The position numbers and the translations under genes were made by a program. The notes beneath the pieces were generated by a model. That model saw only the letters and a list, made by a program, of their open reading frames with translations. It made no database searches and was not told the DNA's origin. From Trichostrongylus colubriformis (Eukaryota; Nematoda; Chromadorea; Rhabditida; Trichostrongylidae): a DNA stretch of 64,000 nt. Positions 47,462 to 58,500 of this stretch are shown here, in pieces. The stretch's first letter is position 1; every line of letters starts with the position of its first letter. The stretch lies in the NCBI GenBank assembly GCA_963978905.1, contig OZ022261.1, forward strand, positions 5,643,992 to 5,707,991, in the 5' to 3' direction.

Positions 47462-48700
47462 AATCAAATCTTCTTCGGCGACCGTGGTCCGCGAAAGGCA
47501 CCGGAAAATCATGCTGAGTGGATTGATGACAAAGCAGCGGCAAATACCGTATGTACCTATGCTAGCGTCATCCCGGTTTGTGCGTGCTGTGTCTTTGCGT
47601 GTGTCAGTCCGCGTCTGCCCCTCTGGTGGGTGACACACAAGGAAGTGCCTGTCCACGTCCTTGTGTGTCTGTCCATCCCTGTGGCCGTCTGTCCGCCCCT
47701 TGCGCACTCGTCTGTGATGTCCCCCCCCCCATGCTGTGCCCTCCTTCTCCTTCCCCCATACTGCCTCTCCGTTACCTTTCGTACTTCTTTGTTTGTCATC
47801 ATTGATGTCGTTGCCTTTGCTGTATAGAGAGGGTATCAGTCGATACTGCTGCTTCATACTGGGAGTTCTTCTTGTGAAAGCGTTTCTTCAATACTCGGAG
47901 TAAGGGAAAATGACACTGACAGGTTTTTGTGAAGGGAAGGGGGCAAGAGGAAGTGAGTGCAGAAAGAGGAACAAGGATTTAGGATGAGAGAACGAGGGTT
48001 GGGTAGAATGATCATTGTATATCGCCCATTTTAGTTTTCATCGTGCTCACTTTAGTGCTCTTTGTGAATATCTGAAAATCACTTCTTTTCCACTTTTTCG
48101 GACAATTGATCTTCCAGTGCCTATGGAGTGAACCAGGAGAAAACGTCTCAGGCTGAGAAGGACACTGAAGTTCAGCGGAGCGACATGCATGGTTCATCAG
48201 AAGGGGGGAACTAGTCAGGCTTCAAATGTGTAGATTCTTTGTAGCTGATAGGGGTTTTGGGATGATTGATGACAATGGGTAAGGGTAGCGGTCTATTGAG
48301 GGTCATGCTCAGAGCACGGCTGGGAAACATCGCTTGTAAGTGCCTTGTAGATGTTGGTAGTGTGGGAGTATCGGAAGTGGTGTCGGGTGCAAAGATGAGT
48401 GTGTTTCTGCTGTTAGTCGTTTAATGCGTATGAGGAATTGTGGCTAAAAAAGAGGAATAAAAATTAAGGAGGTGGCAAGTAGCCAGGTACACCAAAGGAT
48501 TAGAGCTGCACTATATTGTAGAGAGCTCCGAAGGGTTCGGGAAATGCGGTGAGGGAAGATGGAAGGGAAAATAAAGGACTATCAAGAGCAAATAGCACGA
48601 TGGTTGACATCAACTGCTACATTTCAGGAATACAATAATTTCTGAGTAGGGATTGGGCATAAGAGCACTGACATCCTTAGTGACTGGAAGGACTTGGAAA
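47462..48700 (+). repeat. repeat unit AB, copy A2, right part
   Basis: It resumes with exon-like block 3 (GGCGACCGTGGTCCGCGAAA) and a CTGTCC-rich tract (about 47570-47760). The shared tail includes GGGTATCAGTCGATACTGCT, GCACGGCTGGGAAACATCGC and GAGCACTGACATCCTTAGTG. It parallels 53320-54865 in copy B. Cys- and Pro-rich frames come from the simple repeat. Confidence 0.7.
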
Positions 48701-49424
48701 TTCCGACATCCTAGCGAAGGATAATATGAAGACAGTTACTACTGCCATCCTGTTGTTGGGGGGCGCTCCGTCAAGCATTGGCTACGCTCTGTAGAATCCA
48801 TATTATGAGTGTATCATAGAGCATCAGCAATGCGTGTAGTAGGCCGTCAATGTGCGGAAAATTTAAGAAAATCCATTTTTGATGTAAAGGTACTAGCGCT
48901 GCAGGAACAGCGTAATTTCCAACAGCCTAATCTTATGCCTTTGGAAGATTCCAAGAAAGCTCAAGGCAGGATCATGCTCTGCGTTGAGGAAAATTTTTTA
49001 TGGCTGTCTTTCTGAATCTTCCAAAAAAAACACAAAGAGGTCGTTAATCGATCATCATTGTATTGCTTCCTAGAACGAAGTGTGATTCGTCAAAAGGCAA
49101 GAAGGACCTTTTTCGGATACCATTTCATCGACTCAAAAATTGCTAAAAAATACTTGAGCATTTCTCATTCCATGCTTGATCCTGGCCCGCAGAGCTTTTC
49201 GAAAGCACGTGAAGAAACTGAGCAAAGTATCTCCTTGAATTTACAAAAGTGGGTGCCCCATGTGAGTACAAATCCTCTAATTTTTTTTTAAACTTTTTCA
49301 CAACAGTGAATGTAAAGTGGCATGAAAGTTATGAGACTGACCAGGATGGGCTTTATTTTTCATGGAACTTCGAATAGGGACCCCACAACTCGATAGAGCT
49401 TCGTACACTGATTGCAATTGTGAA
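48701..49424. other. no gene recognised
   Basis: Frames at 48809-49015 and 49058-49291 are open and not low-complexity (for example RTFFGYHFIDSKIAKKYLS), but lack splice signals or motifs that I can use. Confidence 0.35.
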
Positions 49425-50215
49425 AACTGAAGGGCTACGGGCTGTTCCGAAGCGAGTTGGAAAGGGTCAAAGTTTGCTTGTGGTATCTCACTGGTGAGGC
49501 ACTTTGACATCAGCACGGCGCCAGCAACGGCCACCGTGGCCCACTGGCAGTGTTCCGAATTTGCTGGCTAGGGGTGTGGGGTTCGCTTCCCGCCGTTGAA
49601 GGTTTTTTTGCGTTTTGTGTTTCATTGTAAGTAATGTTTCTCTTTCATTCTGAAGGCTTCCTTGTACTGACACCTGTCGCACCAATCATTTATTCTGCCA
49701 CTTTATTTATAACTGCTAATAATACTCATAGGGGAAGAAAATCAGGTTGAAGAGACTCCCATACCACACGGTTAGGCATTGTAGTGCAAAATGATTGTGA
49801 TATTCGCGCACAGGGGGTCGAATTACCACTCCGGGCAAATTTCCAGCCAAATCCATTTTTGGTCCAACTTCGGAAAAATGGGGTCGCCAGGGGGTAAAGT
49901 GCTAGTTTTTGAATTTTCTGCTACAAAAATCTTGCAACCTGATCAAGATAACCTGCACATACCTGTTACACTTGCCCATCTCACTAAACGCACGTAACAA
50001 GCGTCAAATAAGTGCATTTCCTCGGCAAGTCAAGGACTTCTGCTCTGTTTATTGTGTTGCCACCTAGTAAGTAGCCCGTGGATTTTTCCGGAATTTGATC
50101 GAATTCTCGAATTGGCTAAAAACTTGTCCGTTTGTGATTTGATTTCCCGAACACGAAACTCACACATATTTTTCACGAGAGCGACAGTCACGCGTTATGG
50201 GCTTCCGAACGTACC
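49425..50215 (+). repeat. tRNA-derived SINE-like repeat, copy 2
   Basis: A-box-like TGGCCCACTGG (49537-49547), B-box-like GGTTCGCTTCC (49580-49590) and a 7-T run (49603-49609) form a plausible Pol III unit. A tRNA cloverleaf can only be partly drawn, so it is not a working tRNA. The downstream half matches 45145-45690. Confidence 0.6.
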
Positions 50216-50264
50216 ATGTAATGATACTACTTATTCAGGTTAATGTATAGAGAATGAAACACAA

Positions 50265-50460
50265 AATGAAAAAAAAAATCTTTCACCGGCGGGAAGTAAA
50301 CCCTCGAGCCCTATCCTGTAGATCCTGAATTCTACCAATGAGCCACAGTGGCCGTTGCCGGCTCAGAAACCGCCATGCTGATGGCAAAGTGCCTCTCCAC
50401 TGAGATAACACAGCCAAACTTTGGTCCCTCCTGACTCGCTACGGAACAGCAGTAGCACTT
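50265..50460 (-). repeat. tRNA-derived SINE-like repeat, copy 3
   Basis: On the minus strand it has TGGCTCATTGG (50345-50335) and GGTTTACTTCC (50302-50292), then a T run opposite the A run at about 50269-50278. The upstream head (GTTCCGTAGCGAGT, CAAAGTTTGGC, GAGGCACTTTG) matches that of copy 2. Confidence 0.6.
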
Positions 50461-52899
50461 TTAGTTTTCATATTTGTAATCAGTGTTCGAATATCAATCG
50501 ATCTGTGGGGGTCCATATTCGAGCTTCCATGGTAAGTTGAAAGCCCTTCCTGGTGAGTAATTATTCCGTTTCAGCCTCAACAACGAAACCTGTGAAAAGA
50601 GAATGTTTGAATTATACAGATCCACTTTTAAGAGTGAGTTTTTTTCGGTTTGCTGAGATAAAGTAAATGTCAAGTTAGGTGTCTGCGCATTTGTCGACAT
50701 CGATGCAATGAGATTTGTCTAGCTCGTGGACGTGATGAAGCTGAGTAGATTTCTAAGCTGAAGTAGCGTAGTTTTAATCCTCCACAAACCCACGCGGTTG
50801 CTGTTACTCGGCTGTGTCCTGTATGTGATGATTCAAAGGCGCAACGTTAGACATTGCACAAATGACACCTTACTGAGACGTCGAGTGTGAATCCAATGGA
50901 TTTTTCACCATGAGCACCTTTCCTTACCCAATCGTTTATCCTCCAACTCATTGTTCACTTGATTTCTATTGCTTGTTGTTTCACTTATTTCACAACATCA
51001 TGAATGAGTGAAATACATCCTGCGAGACAAGAAATGACATCTTCTACAGCGAGCAATCGGAAAGGTGATGTAGCAGTTCGAAGAGATGCACGAGCTTTTA
51101 ACCTCGAATGTTCCCTTCAAAACGATCATTTCATCCCATCTACCTCTTCTCCCGACCCCCCCCCCTCCCGCCCACCACCAGTTCCTTGAAACTACCGCCT
51201 GTGTAATTCTTCGTCTTTCATTTAGTCGTGCCCACCATTTTTCCCTCATTGAGCACTAAAGTCACTGGGAGCACTGCATCAGGGAGCGGGTACGTGTGAG
51301 TTTGCGTCAGCGCAGTTAGGTTAGGTAACGCGTTCATAGTTGGCGGTGCCGGCGGCAGGGCGTAACTGCTTGTCCCTGCGTCTCTGCTTGTGCCACCCTG
51401 TCTCGTTGATTGCGTCGTTTCAGCGCCTCCCTAGTGTCACTCTTCCTCGATGCCTGTGAACGCAGCCACGCCCTTCCAACGCAAAGTATGAACCTGGCCT
51501 TAGGTCATGCCAGGAGGCGGCATCCGCGCTCTGTAGTACGCGGTAAATTCACTACGGAACCAGCAGGACACTTGTCGTGCGTGACGACCCAGTTTGAGTG
51601 TCGTGCCTCACCTGTTGAAGAAGTAAGGTGATTGGCAGTAAGGATACCCACTGGTTAGTGCGAATCTGCCTATAAGCTAAGCGTGCCCACTGATTCCTGC
51701 GGGGGTCTGCCTTGTGAAAATGTATGTTATTGTTCACTTCAGGTTAACGAATGTACACTGCGAAGACCGAAAATTTATCGACTACAAGTCGTGGAGAACA
51801 TTCGTATTTGCACTTCAGATCGGTGGGTTTTCGCAACACATTTGTTGTACTATCTTTGCATTTTATTTCTAAACTGGCTTTACTATGTAGTTTTTTTTTG
51901 GTTCAGATGTAACAACTCCCAAGCTACTTCATCTTGTCCGTCGTCTGCTTCATCCTATTTTCACTGATTCGTGTAATATCGTGATTACTATATAGGTCGT
52001 AGCGAGCTAATAACGCGCTGTGATGATTGTCAGTATTCATGAACACATTTTCTGTGCCATAGATTTTTTTTATAAAAAAAGTGTTACTTGCAATAGCCCA
52101 CGGATTCAGGTTATGTGTTCTAATTGTGAACAATCTAGGAAAAATCTGTATGTGCTTACATGGTGTCATAGTATTAATTATATTTTTATTTTATTAACCC
52201 GCAGATGGTCATGTAGCAGGGCGTGCGGCTGCAATGTAAGTGATACCAATCTACATGCATTACTTAGCTGTACCGCTCACACCTTGTTCTAATACGACAA
52301 CCTGCCTTCATACTTGCTATTCTGTATTTCACTTATTAGTTATGCGGTTGTATTCTGATTTGTTGAGGTTGTGAATGGTATACTACGGGATCTCTTGCCA
52401 TTCTTTAAAGTTTTAATATAAGATCAAATAACTGTAATAAACTTGAAAATACAGTACTCTTCACATTGTTTTTTACTGAAACCTCGGTGTTCAGCGCCAT
52501 ATTGTATCTTGTGTTATCCTTTAAAAAGTGTATGAAAGAATGGTTCTTAGAGAGTAGGGGAAGTTTCGCCCGGCTGTCGTAACGCTGTCTTTGGAAGATC
52601 ATAGATCGGCTCAATGTGCATCTTTCCCCATGAAGTAAGGTACATTCTATTCTTCACACATCTGCGAATACGGCTAATGTTTCATACTATTACTTGAAGG
52701 GATCCTGACAGTTTGCATTACGCAACATAGTGGAACTCCTATACCCTGGCACCTGGTAGATGCCTGATATCGACCAGTGGCCGGGTCGGTTGCAAAAAAT
52801 CACGTAGACCACCTGTGCTGGATCGTGTATCGATAATGGGCGGGAAGGCCACCCACCTTGGCACCGGGGGCAATCGTATATCGATAACGGGCGGGAAAA

Positions 52900-53400
52900 T
52901 CACTCACCCTGGCATCTAGTGCCGAACCTTATACTCCCCTTTCAACACCGGCATGTCGGGCTGAGGTAAGTTCAGACCCTGCTTACTTTTTAGTTTTTTT
53001 TTTAAATTTTCGTGCGGTAGTGCTTCTCCGAAACTCCTTTGACTCTTTTTAAGCTCCTTTTTTCATTGTGTATTTTCAGATCGACGGTCCCAAAAGGAAG
53101 CAGAGATGCCACTGCGTTGCCCACCTGATGACAGGTAAGAAAGAGAATTAGTGGAGAAGGGTATCTGTTTTTCAAATACTCTTTTGCAGGTGTGCAACGT
53201 GAAGTGGATGACTACAGACGATCCACTGAGAGGGCGCAGCCAGGACCGCAGGTACTGAAAATAATGTTTTTGCTACCATTCCCAGTGCATCTTAATTTGC
53301 GTTTTTCAGATCCTAATGGGCGACTGTGGTCCGCGAAAGGCATTGGGAAGTTCCCCTCAATGGATCGACGACCAGGAAGGAGCGGCAAGTCCTGTTTGTC
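52900..53400 (+). other. splice-bounded exon-like blocks in unit AB copy B
   Basis: Block 0 ends at GGGCTGAG before GTAAGTT (about 52966). Block 1, 53080-53134, follows TATTTTCAG and precedes GTAAGA. Block 2, 53190-53251, follows TTTTGCAG and precedes GTACTG. Block 3 starts at 53310 after TTTTTCAG. Blocks 1-3 can be read in one open frame in this copy (CHCVAHLMTG, VQREVDDYRRS, ILMGDCGPRKALGSSPQWID). The inverted copy at 58500-58200 has different lengths (50 and 63 nt) and a stop in block 3, so protein coding is doubtful while the splice sites are shared. It may be a spliced non-coding RNA or a decayed gene family. Confidence 0.4.
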
Positions 53401-54754
53401 CTTGTGCAGGTGTTGTCCTTGTTCAAGCATGCTATGTCCTTGTGTGTGTCAGTCCGCGACTGTCCCTGTCTGTCCCCCCGTCCCGTCAGTCTGTGTCTGT
53501 GTAGTCCAAGTCCGTTGCATGCGACGTCCAAGTGGGTGTCCGTCCGCGTCAGTCCGCGTCTGCCCCTCTGTTCGTGCCTGTCCACGTCCTTGTGTGTCTG
53601 TCCGTCCGTGTGCCCGTCTGTCGTTTCTGTCTGTGCCCACTCGTCTGTGTTCTGTCCGTCCATGTCCCCCCATACTTATCTGTCCGTCCGTCTGCCCGTC
53701 TTCACTTGTCTGTGTATATCCATGTCTGTCTGTCCCCCTGTCTCCGTTCTGAGCTGTCTGCACCTGTCCATCTGTCTGTGACCGTCTATCTGTCTGTCTG
53801 TCTGTCTGTCTGCATGTCTCCCTATCCGTTACCTGTCGTCCTTCTTTGTTTGTCTTCATTGATGTCGTTGCCTTCGCTGTCTACAGAGGGTATCAATCCA
53901 TATTGCTGCTTCATACTGGGAGTTCTCCTTGTAAAAGCGTTTCTTCACTACGGAATAAGGGAGAGTGATACCGAAAGGACTTTGTGAAGGGAGGGGGCAA
54001 GGGTGAGTGCAAAAAGAGGAAAGAGGGCACAGTATGAGAAAGCGAGGGTTGGGTGACCACTGTCCATCGCCCATTTTATTTTCCATCATGCTCGATGTAC
54101 TGCTCTCTGGAAATCTAGAAATCATCATTTCTTCTGCACCTCCTTGGACAATTACTCGATTTTCATGAGCTGTTAGTTCATACGAGTGTGGAGGGGAGTA
54201 GGCTCTCTTTACTACTGATTATAGCACATTGTATTTGATACATGAGGATCCTTGGGAACTGTTTGGACTTCTAGTAGTTGATCGTCCAAAAGTTAAAGTT
54301 AAAAAAAGGGAAACCGCCTTAGGGTAACAAGCACACAGAAATTCAGCGGAGCGAAAAGCGTGGCTCTTCAAAAGGTGGGAACTAGTCAGGCTTCAAATGT
54401 GTAGATCCTTCGAAGCTGGGAGGGATTTTGTGTTAATAAAATGATAATGGGGAAGGGAAGCAGCCTGTTGAGGGTAATGTACAGAGCACGGCTGGGAAAC
54501 ATCACTTGTAAGTGCCTTGTAGATACTGGTAGTGTGGGAGTAGTTTCCAAAGTGTTGTTGGGTACATAAAGGAATGTGTTCTTGTGGTTAGAACTGTTTA
54601 ATGCTTATCGTTAGTATGAACAGTTCAGGCTAAAAAGAAGGGAACAGAAATCAGGTAGAGGAGACGGCAGGTAGCCTGGTATACCAAGGGTTCAGAGCTA
54701 TAGTATACTCGGGAAATGTGGCGGGGGAAGATTGAAGAGGGTAAAGAGCACGAT

Positions 54755-54772
54755 GGGGGGGGGGGGGGGGGG
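54755..54772. repeat. 18-G homopolymer
   Basis: Uninterrupted run of 18 G in the tail of unit AB copy B. The parallel position in copy A2 lacks it. Confidence 0.9.
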
Positions 54773-55059
54773 ACATAAACTGCTAGACTTCGAGGATATA
54801 TCAGTTCGTGGATAGGGTTTGGGATGAGAGCACTGACTTCATTAGTGACTGGAAGAACTAGGAAATGTAGCAGGGTAGCCCCTGGAACAGTGTCAACTGT
54901 ATGAGCAGCTACATTTTTCCCACTGGAAGGTGGTCGATCTCATTTCTGACATCTGGGTGTAGTTAATCAGTTACAAGCGTTGCAAAGATTTCAATATTTA
55001 TTACATGATAATCGCTATAATAATTTCTGTGAGAAGAGAGATGAGCGAAATGTGTAGTA

Positions 55060-55890
55060 GTGTTCCCGAAGCAGCAATGTTGATTTTATCCACTGTTTGG
55101 AGGCAGCAATGGCGACGATGGAGACAGGCAGATGAAGGGCGGAAGGGGACGGGTGAGGAGCACTTGCGGACAGGCAGGTAAGAAGACGGATACGGTCAGG
55201 CTGGACAGGGATAGGCAGTGGAGACGGAGATGGTGGAGGGGAGATGGTCACGGACATATGCAGACGTGGAGAGAGTCAGACATCGACGGACAGGTAGTAA
55301 GGGGGGACATGATGAGCAGCACACAGGAGGGTGGGTGCCGACAAAAGCGGAGAGAAAGGGCAGGACACGGACGGACAGACGCAGGAGGGGGTGGGGAGGT
55401 GCGAGTGTGTGGAGGGGGAGGGGGGAGAACACCTAGGAGAAGCACGCGGGCATAGAAAATTGTGGAACATGCAACTCGTATCTCCTTTCCTCCTTTTTCT
55501 ACGAGTGCCCGTCCCCCTCCCTCTGTATCTGGCCATCCGTGCACCTCCTTTTCCTCTCCATGTCCGTCCGTGCGCACCCCCTGTGTCTGACTCCACCCAT
55601 ATCCCCCTGCAGCCTGTCCGTCCACACTCGTCCGTGACCAATACGGCCTGCGAATCCCCGCGCCTATCTGCCTCCCCAAGCTGCGCCTGTTCCGTCTACA
55701 CCTTCTGTGTCTGTCCGCGACCGTCTCTCCATTCCCCATCTGTCTGCACACCTTCCACCCATCCAACCTTCCCCCCTCGTTTGCCTGTCTCCGTTGTAGC
55801 AGCACTGCTGTCCGTGAATCGTGCCCCGAATCGTCGCTTGCAAGGCGTAGGGACTTAACCGCTGTCGTAGTAGTGCACCTTTGTTCACAA
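55060..55890. repeat. inverted pair of GGAC/GTCC-rich tracts
   Basis: About 55130-55440 is rich in GGACAGGCAGG/GACGGACAGAC units. About 55500-55800 is rich in the complementary GTCCGTCC type. The right part then has TGCCTGTCTCCGTTGTAGCA and GTCGTAGTAGTGC, which also follow the tract of the inverted unit AB copy at 57640-57720, so this is another fragment of that family. Confidence 0.5.
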
Positions 55891-57599
55891 TTATCACGTT
55901 CAGGATCACTACAGAACGCAGAGTGGGAGGATGATGCGGGAAAGAGCCTGCAGGGCAAGGGTCGCAGAAAAAGAAAAGAGCGTGAAGAACAGAAGTCTTT
56001 GGAAAGACAAGAAACCGGAATCTTGAAAATGACAGAAGTTTAAACGGGCGAACTGACAACAAAAAGAAGGAAAAGGATTAGGCTACACCGATTGCACAGC
56101 GCAAGAAAAGAAAAATAAAGAAATGAGAGAAGGAAATAGAAAGAGGATGAAGAGGTGTTGATAAATAAAGAGATACAAGGTAGATGAAAAATTTGCAAAA
56201 AATTGAAAAAACGAATAGAGTTTCTACGAGCAGATGAAAGGAGTAAACTCAAGGTTGATGTTACAAAGGCGGTACTGGAAATGGCGCAAGGTGTTGTTGA
56301 AATCTCCCTCCAAAAGCAGAAACAGGAAACCTCCCGCAGCCTTTATTGTACACAGAATATAACAGCTAGGAACACCTGCACAGCTCGCCTACTTGTGAGC
56401 ATCTCCTTGAAGACCATCGCTCCGGTTGTAGGAAACCCCCGCTTTTTCACAGCTTCGACAGGGTCGCTAGGATTACTCGATCCCTTCGCAAGGGTAGATC
56501 TTAGTAGTGGAATGACAGCTGGGATTCGATCTTAGGATATTGACCCCGTCTGTTCGATAGCCGATAGCAGAAAACTAAGGCTCCCAGGGAACGAAATAAT
56601 TTTAGCCAAATTTTTGGAGTGTATTGGTGCCGCATTAGTCAAAGGTCAGTGGATGAATTAATTCTTTTCTGGCAAAACAAGGAGCAAGGAGAACGTGTAT
56701 GAGCAGAAGAAATGAGAAAACGATAAAAGCAGTGTAAAATGCGCTCATGAAAATGAAAGAAACAAGCGAATAAAGCAGCAGTTTCTATGGACAGAAAAGA
56801 CAGAGGGCACTTGAGGTCTAGGGAATACCCCCTAGAACCATGTATTTGCGGAATTTATTTTCTGACACATGGGGCCTGTCCGATTGTCCCTTCTGTGACG
56901 TTGCTGTGTACCAGTGACAATGACCTGGCGAAAAAACGTTGTAAGACTGTGCGAAAGCGCAAGAACATTTATTCGATACCCTTGTAGTCCTCACCCGAAG
57001 CGCCAGCTGACTGCAAATCAAAGGCAACATTCAAGGTAAGGCGAAAGACTATTCCCTGTAAATGAAAGGGTGAGCTTGTGAGACTTCGTGCGGTGGCGGA
57101 ACTCGCGATGAAAGGCGCCTCTTAGGCTCTTCACCGAAGCCCTGCGGTAGTGTAGCCGGTTAAGTAGCCGTGGTGGGCGGGAAGATGACTACGCCTTGGA
57201 CTGTCCGTCGCTCCACGTTAAGCAGTGATGCGGGATGTGCAAGACCCGTCCTTGATGAGGACCAATGGTGGGAAGAGGGTCGTAGTACTTGGGTTTTTGA
57301 CCGTTGCATTTCGTTCTTTCTTCACTGCTGCAGTACGAAGCCTCCCTACTTTTTAATCAACAGCCTATCGAAATTGCCCTTCCTGTTGTTCTTAATTGAT
57401 CCATGCAAGCCCTCTCGTAAAGAAATATGGTAATCATCATTCGCTCAAATTACCCCTCCTAATGCCTTCAAAAAGAAGAAATGAAGCGGAAAATGAGCAG
57501 AAGTAAAAAAGTGTAGAGACAATCGTAAACAGGAATCAAAAAGGAAGACGACTCAAAAAGGATAATAGAAGGAAGTTAGAAGACGAGGTCTTGTTACAC
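55891..57599. other. no gene recognised
   Basis: 56200-56535 is open and Lys/Glu-rich (KLKVDVTKAVLEMAQGVVE) but unsupported. 57130-57430 shares GTTCTTTCT(C/T)CACTG and neighbouring sequence with 63100-63400, a weak dispersed repeat. Confidence 0.35.
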
Positions 57600-57639
57600 T
57601 ACTGGAGAGTCCTGTATCGAACATAGTGACTGACAGCAC

Positions 57640-58500
57640 TACTACGACAGCATCAGTCCCGAAAACCTCAAAGCGGCGAAATTATGAGCGATTCCTTGGG
57701 ACAACAGTGCTACCAACATCAATAGAGACAGACAAAAGGACGAAAGGCGGACGTAGCGGCAGTCAAACAGACAGATGGATGGACAGTCGGACACAGACAG
57801 ACACACAGGCATAGATGTGCACAGAACGCAGACAAAGAGACAGACAGACACGGGCATACACAGACAGCCGAACACAGACGGACGGACGGACAGATACGTA
57901 TGGGGGAAATGGATGGACAGAACACAGACGAGTACGCACAGACAGACGCGGACAGACGGGCACACGAACGGACAGACACACAAGGACGTGGACAAGCACG
58001 AACAGAGGGGCAGACGCGGACTGACGCGGACGGACACCCACCCGGACGTCGCATGCAACGGACTTGGACTACACAGACACAGACTGACGGGACGGGGGGA
58101 GAGACACGGACAGACGCGGACTGACACACACAAGGACATTGCATGCTTGAACAAGGACAACACCTGCACAAGGACAGACAGGACTTGCCGCTCCTTCCTG
58201 GTCGTCGATCCATTGAGGGGAAACTACCGGTGCCTTTCATGGACCACAGTCGCCCATAAGGATCTGAAAAATGCAAACTAAGATGGAGTGGAAATGCTAA
58301 CAAAAACTTTATTTTCAGTACCTGTGGTCCTGGCTGCGCGGTCCTCAGTGGATCGTCAGTAGTCATCCACTTCACGTCACACACCTGCAAAAGAATGTCT
58401 GAAGGACAAATATACCTTCTCCACTAATTCTCTTTCTTACCTGTCACCAGGTGGGCAATGGCATCCTTGCTCCCTTTTAGGGCCGTCCATCTGAAACTAG
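57640..58500 (-). repeat. repeat unit AB, inverted partial copy C
   Basis: Reading the minus strand from 58500: block 1 (58490-58441) after TTTCAG and before GTAAGA; block 2 (58384-58322) after TTTTGCAG and before GTACTG; block 3 after TTTTTCAG near 58266 (ATGGGCGACTGTGG). The CTGTCC-rich tract follows down to about 57720. The order and splice motifs are as in copy B. Block 3 contains an early TGA. Confidence 0.75.

Larger units (their letters stand above)
50765..54870 (+). repeat. repeat unit AB, most intact copy (B)
   Basis: This is the most continuous member of the family also seen at 37840-40337, 44335-44692 with 47462-48700, and inverted at 57640-58500. From left to right it holds the GCGTCTCTGCTTGTGCCACC repeat, a roughly 2 kb spacer, four exon-like blocks with good splice motifs, a GTCTGTCC-rich tract (about 53400-53830) and a 1 kb tail. 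No terminal repeats or transposase were found. It could be a large non-autonomous element or a duplicated gene locus. Confidence 0.75.

Noticed and set aside
49530..49600. Functional tRNA gene
   Set aside because: A and B boxes are present but the acceptor and T stems have several mismatches and no clear anticodon arm forms. SINE-like is the better reading.
53192..53987. Long Cys/Val/Pro-rich and Thr/Asp/Arg-rich frames at 47.4-47.9, 53.2-54.0 and 57.6-58.4 kb as secreted or repetitive proteins
   Set aside because: They are open in several frames on both strands because the GTCTGTCC tract has few stops. No signal peptide, and frames are not kept between copies.
56787..57030. Zinc-finger-like CPFCDVAVYQ reading near 56885
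   Set aside because: The frame ends at once in TGA and no donor fits. One CxxC is not enough.
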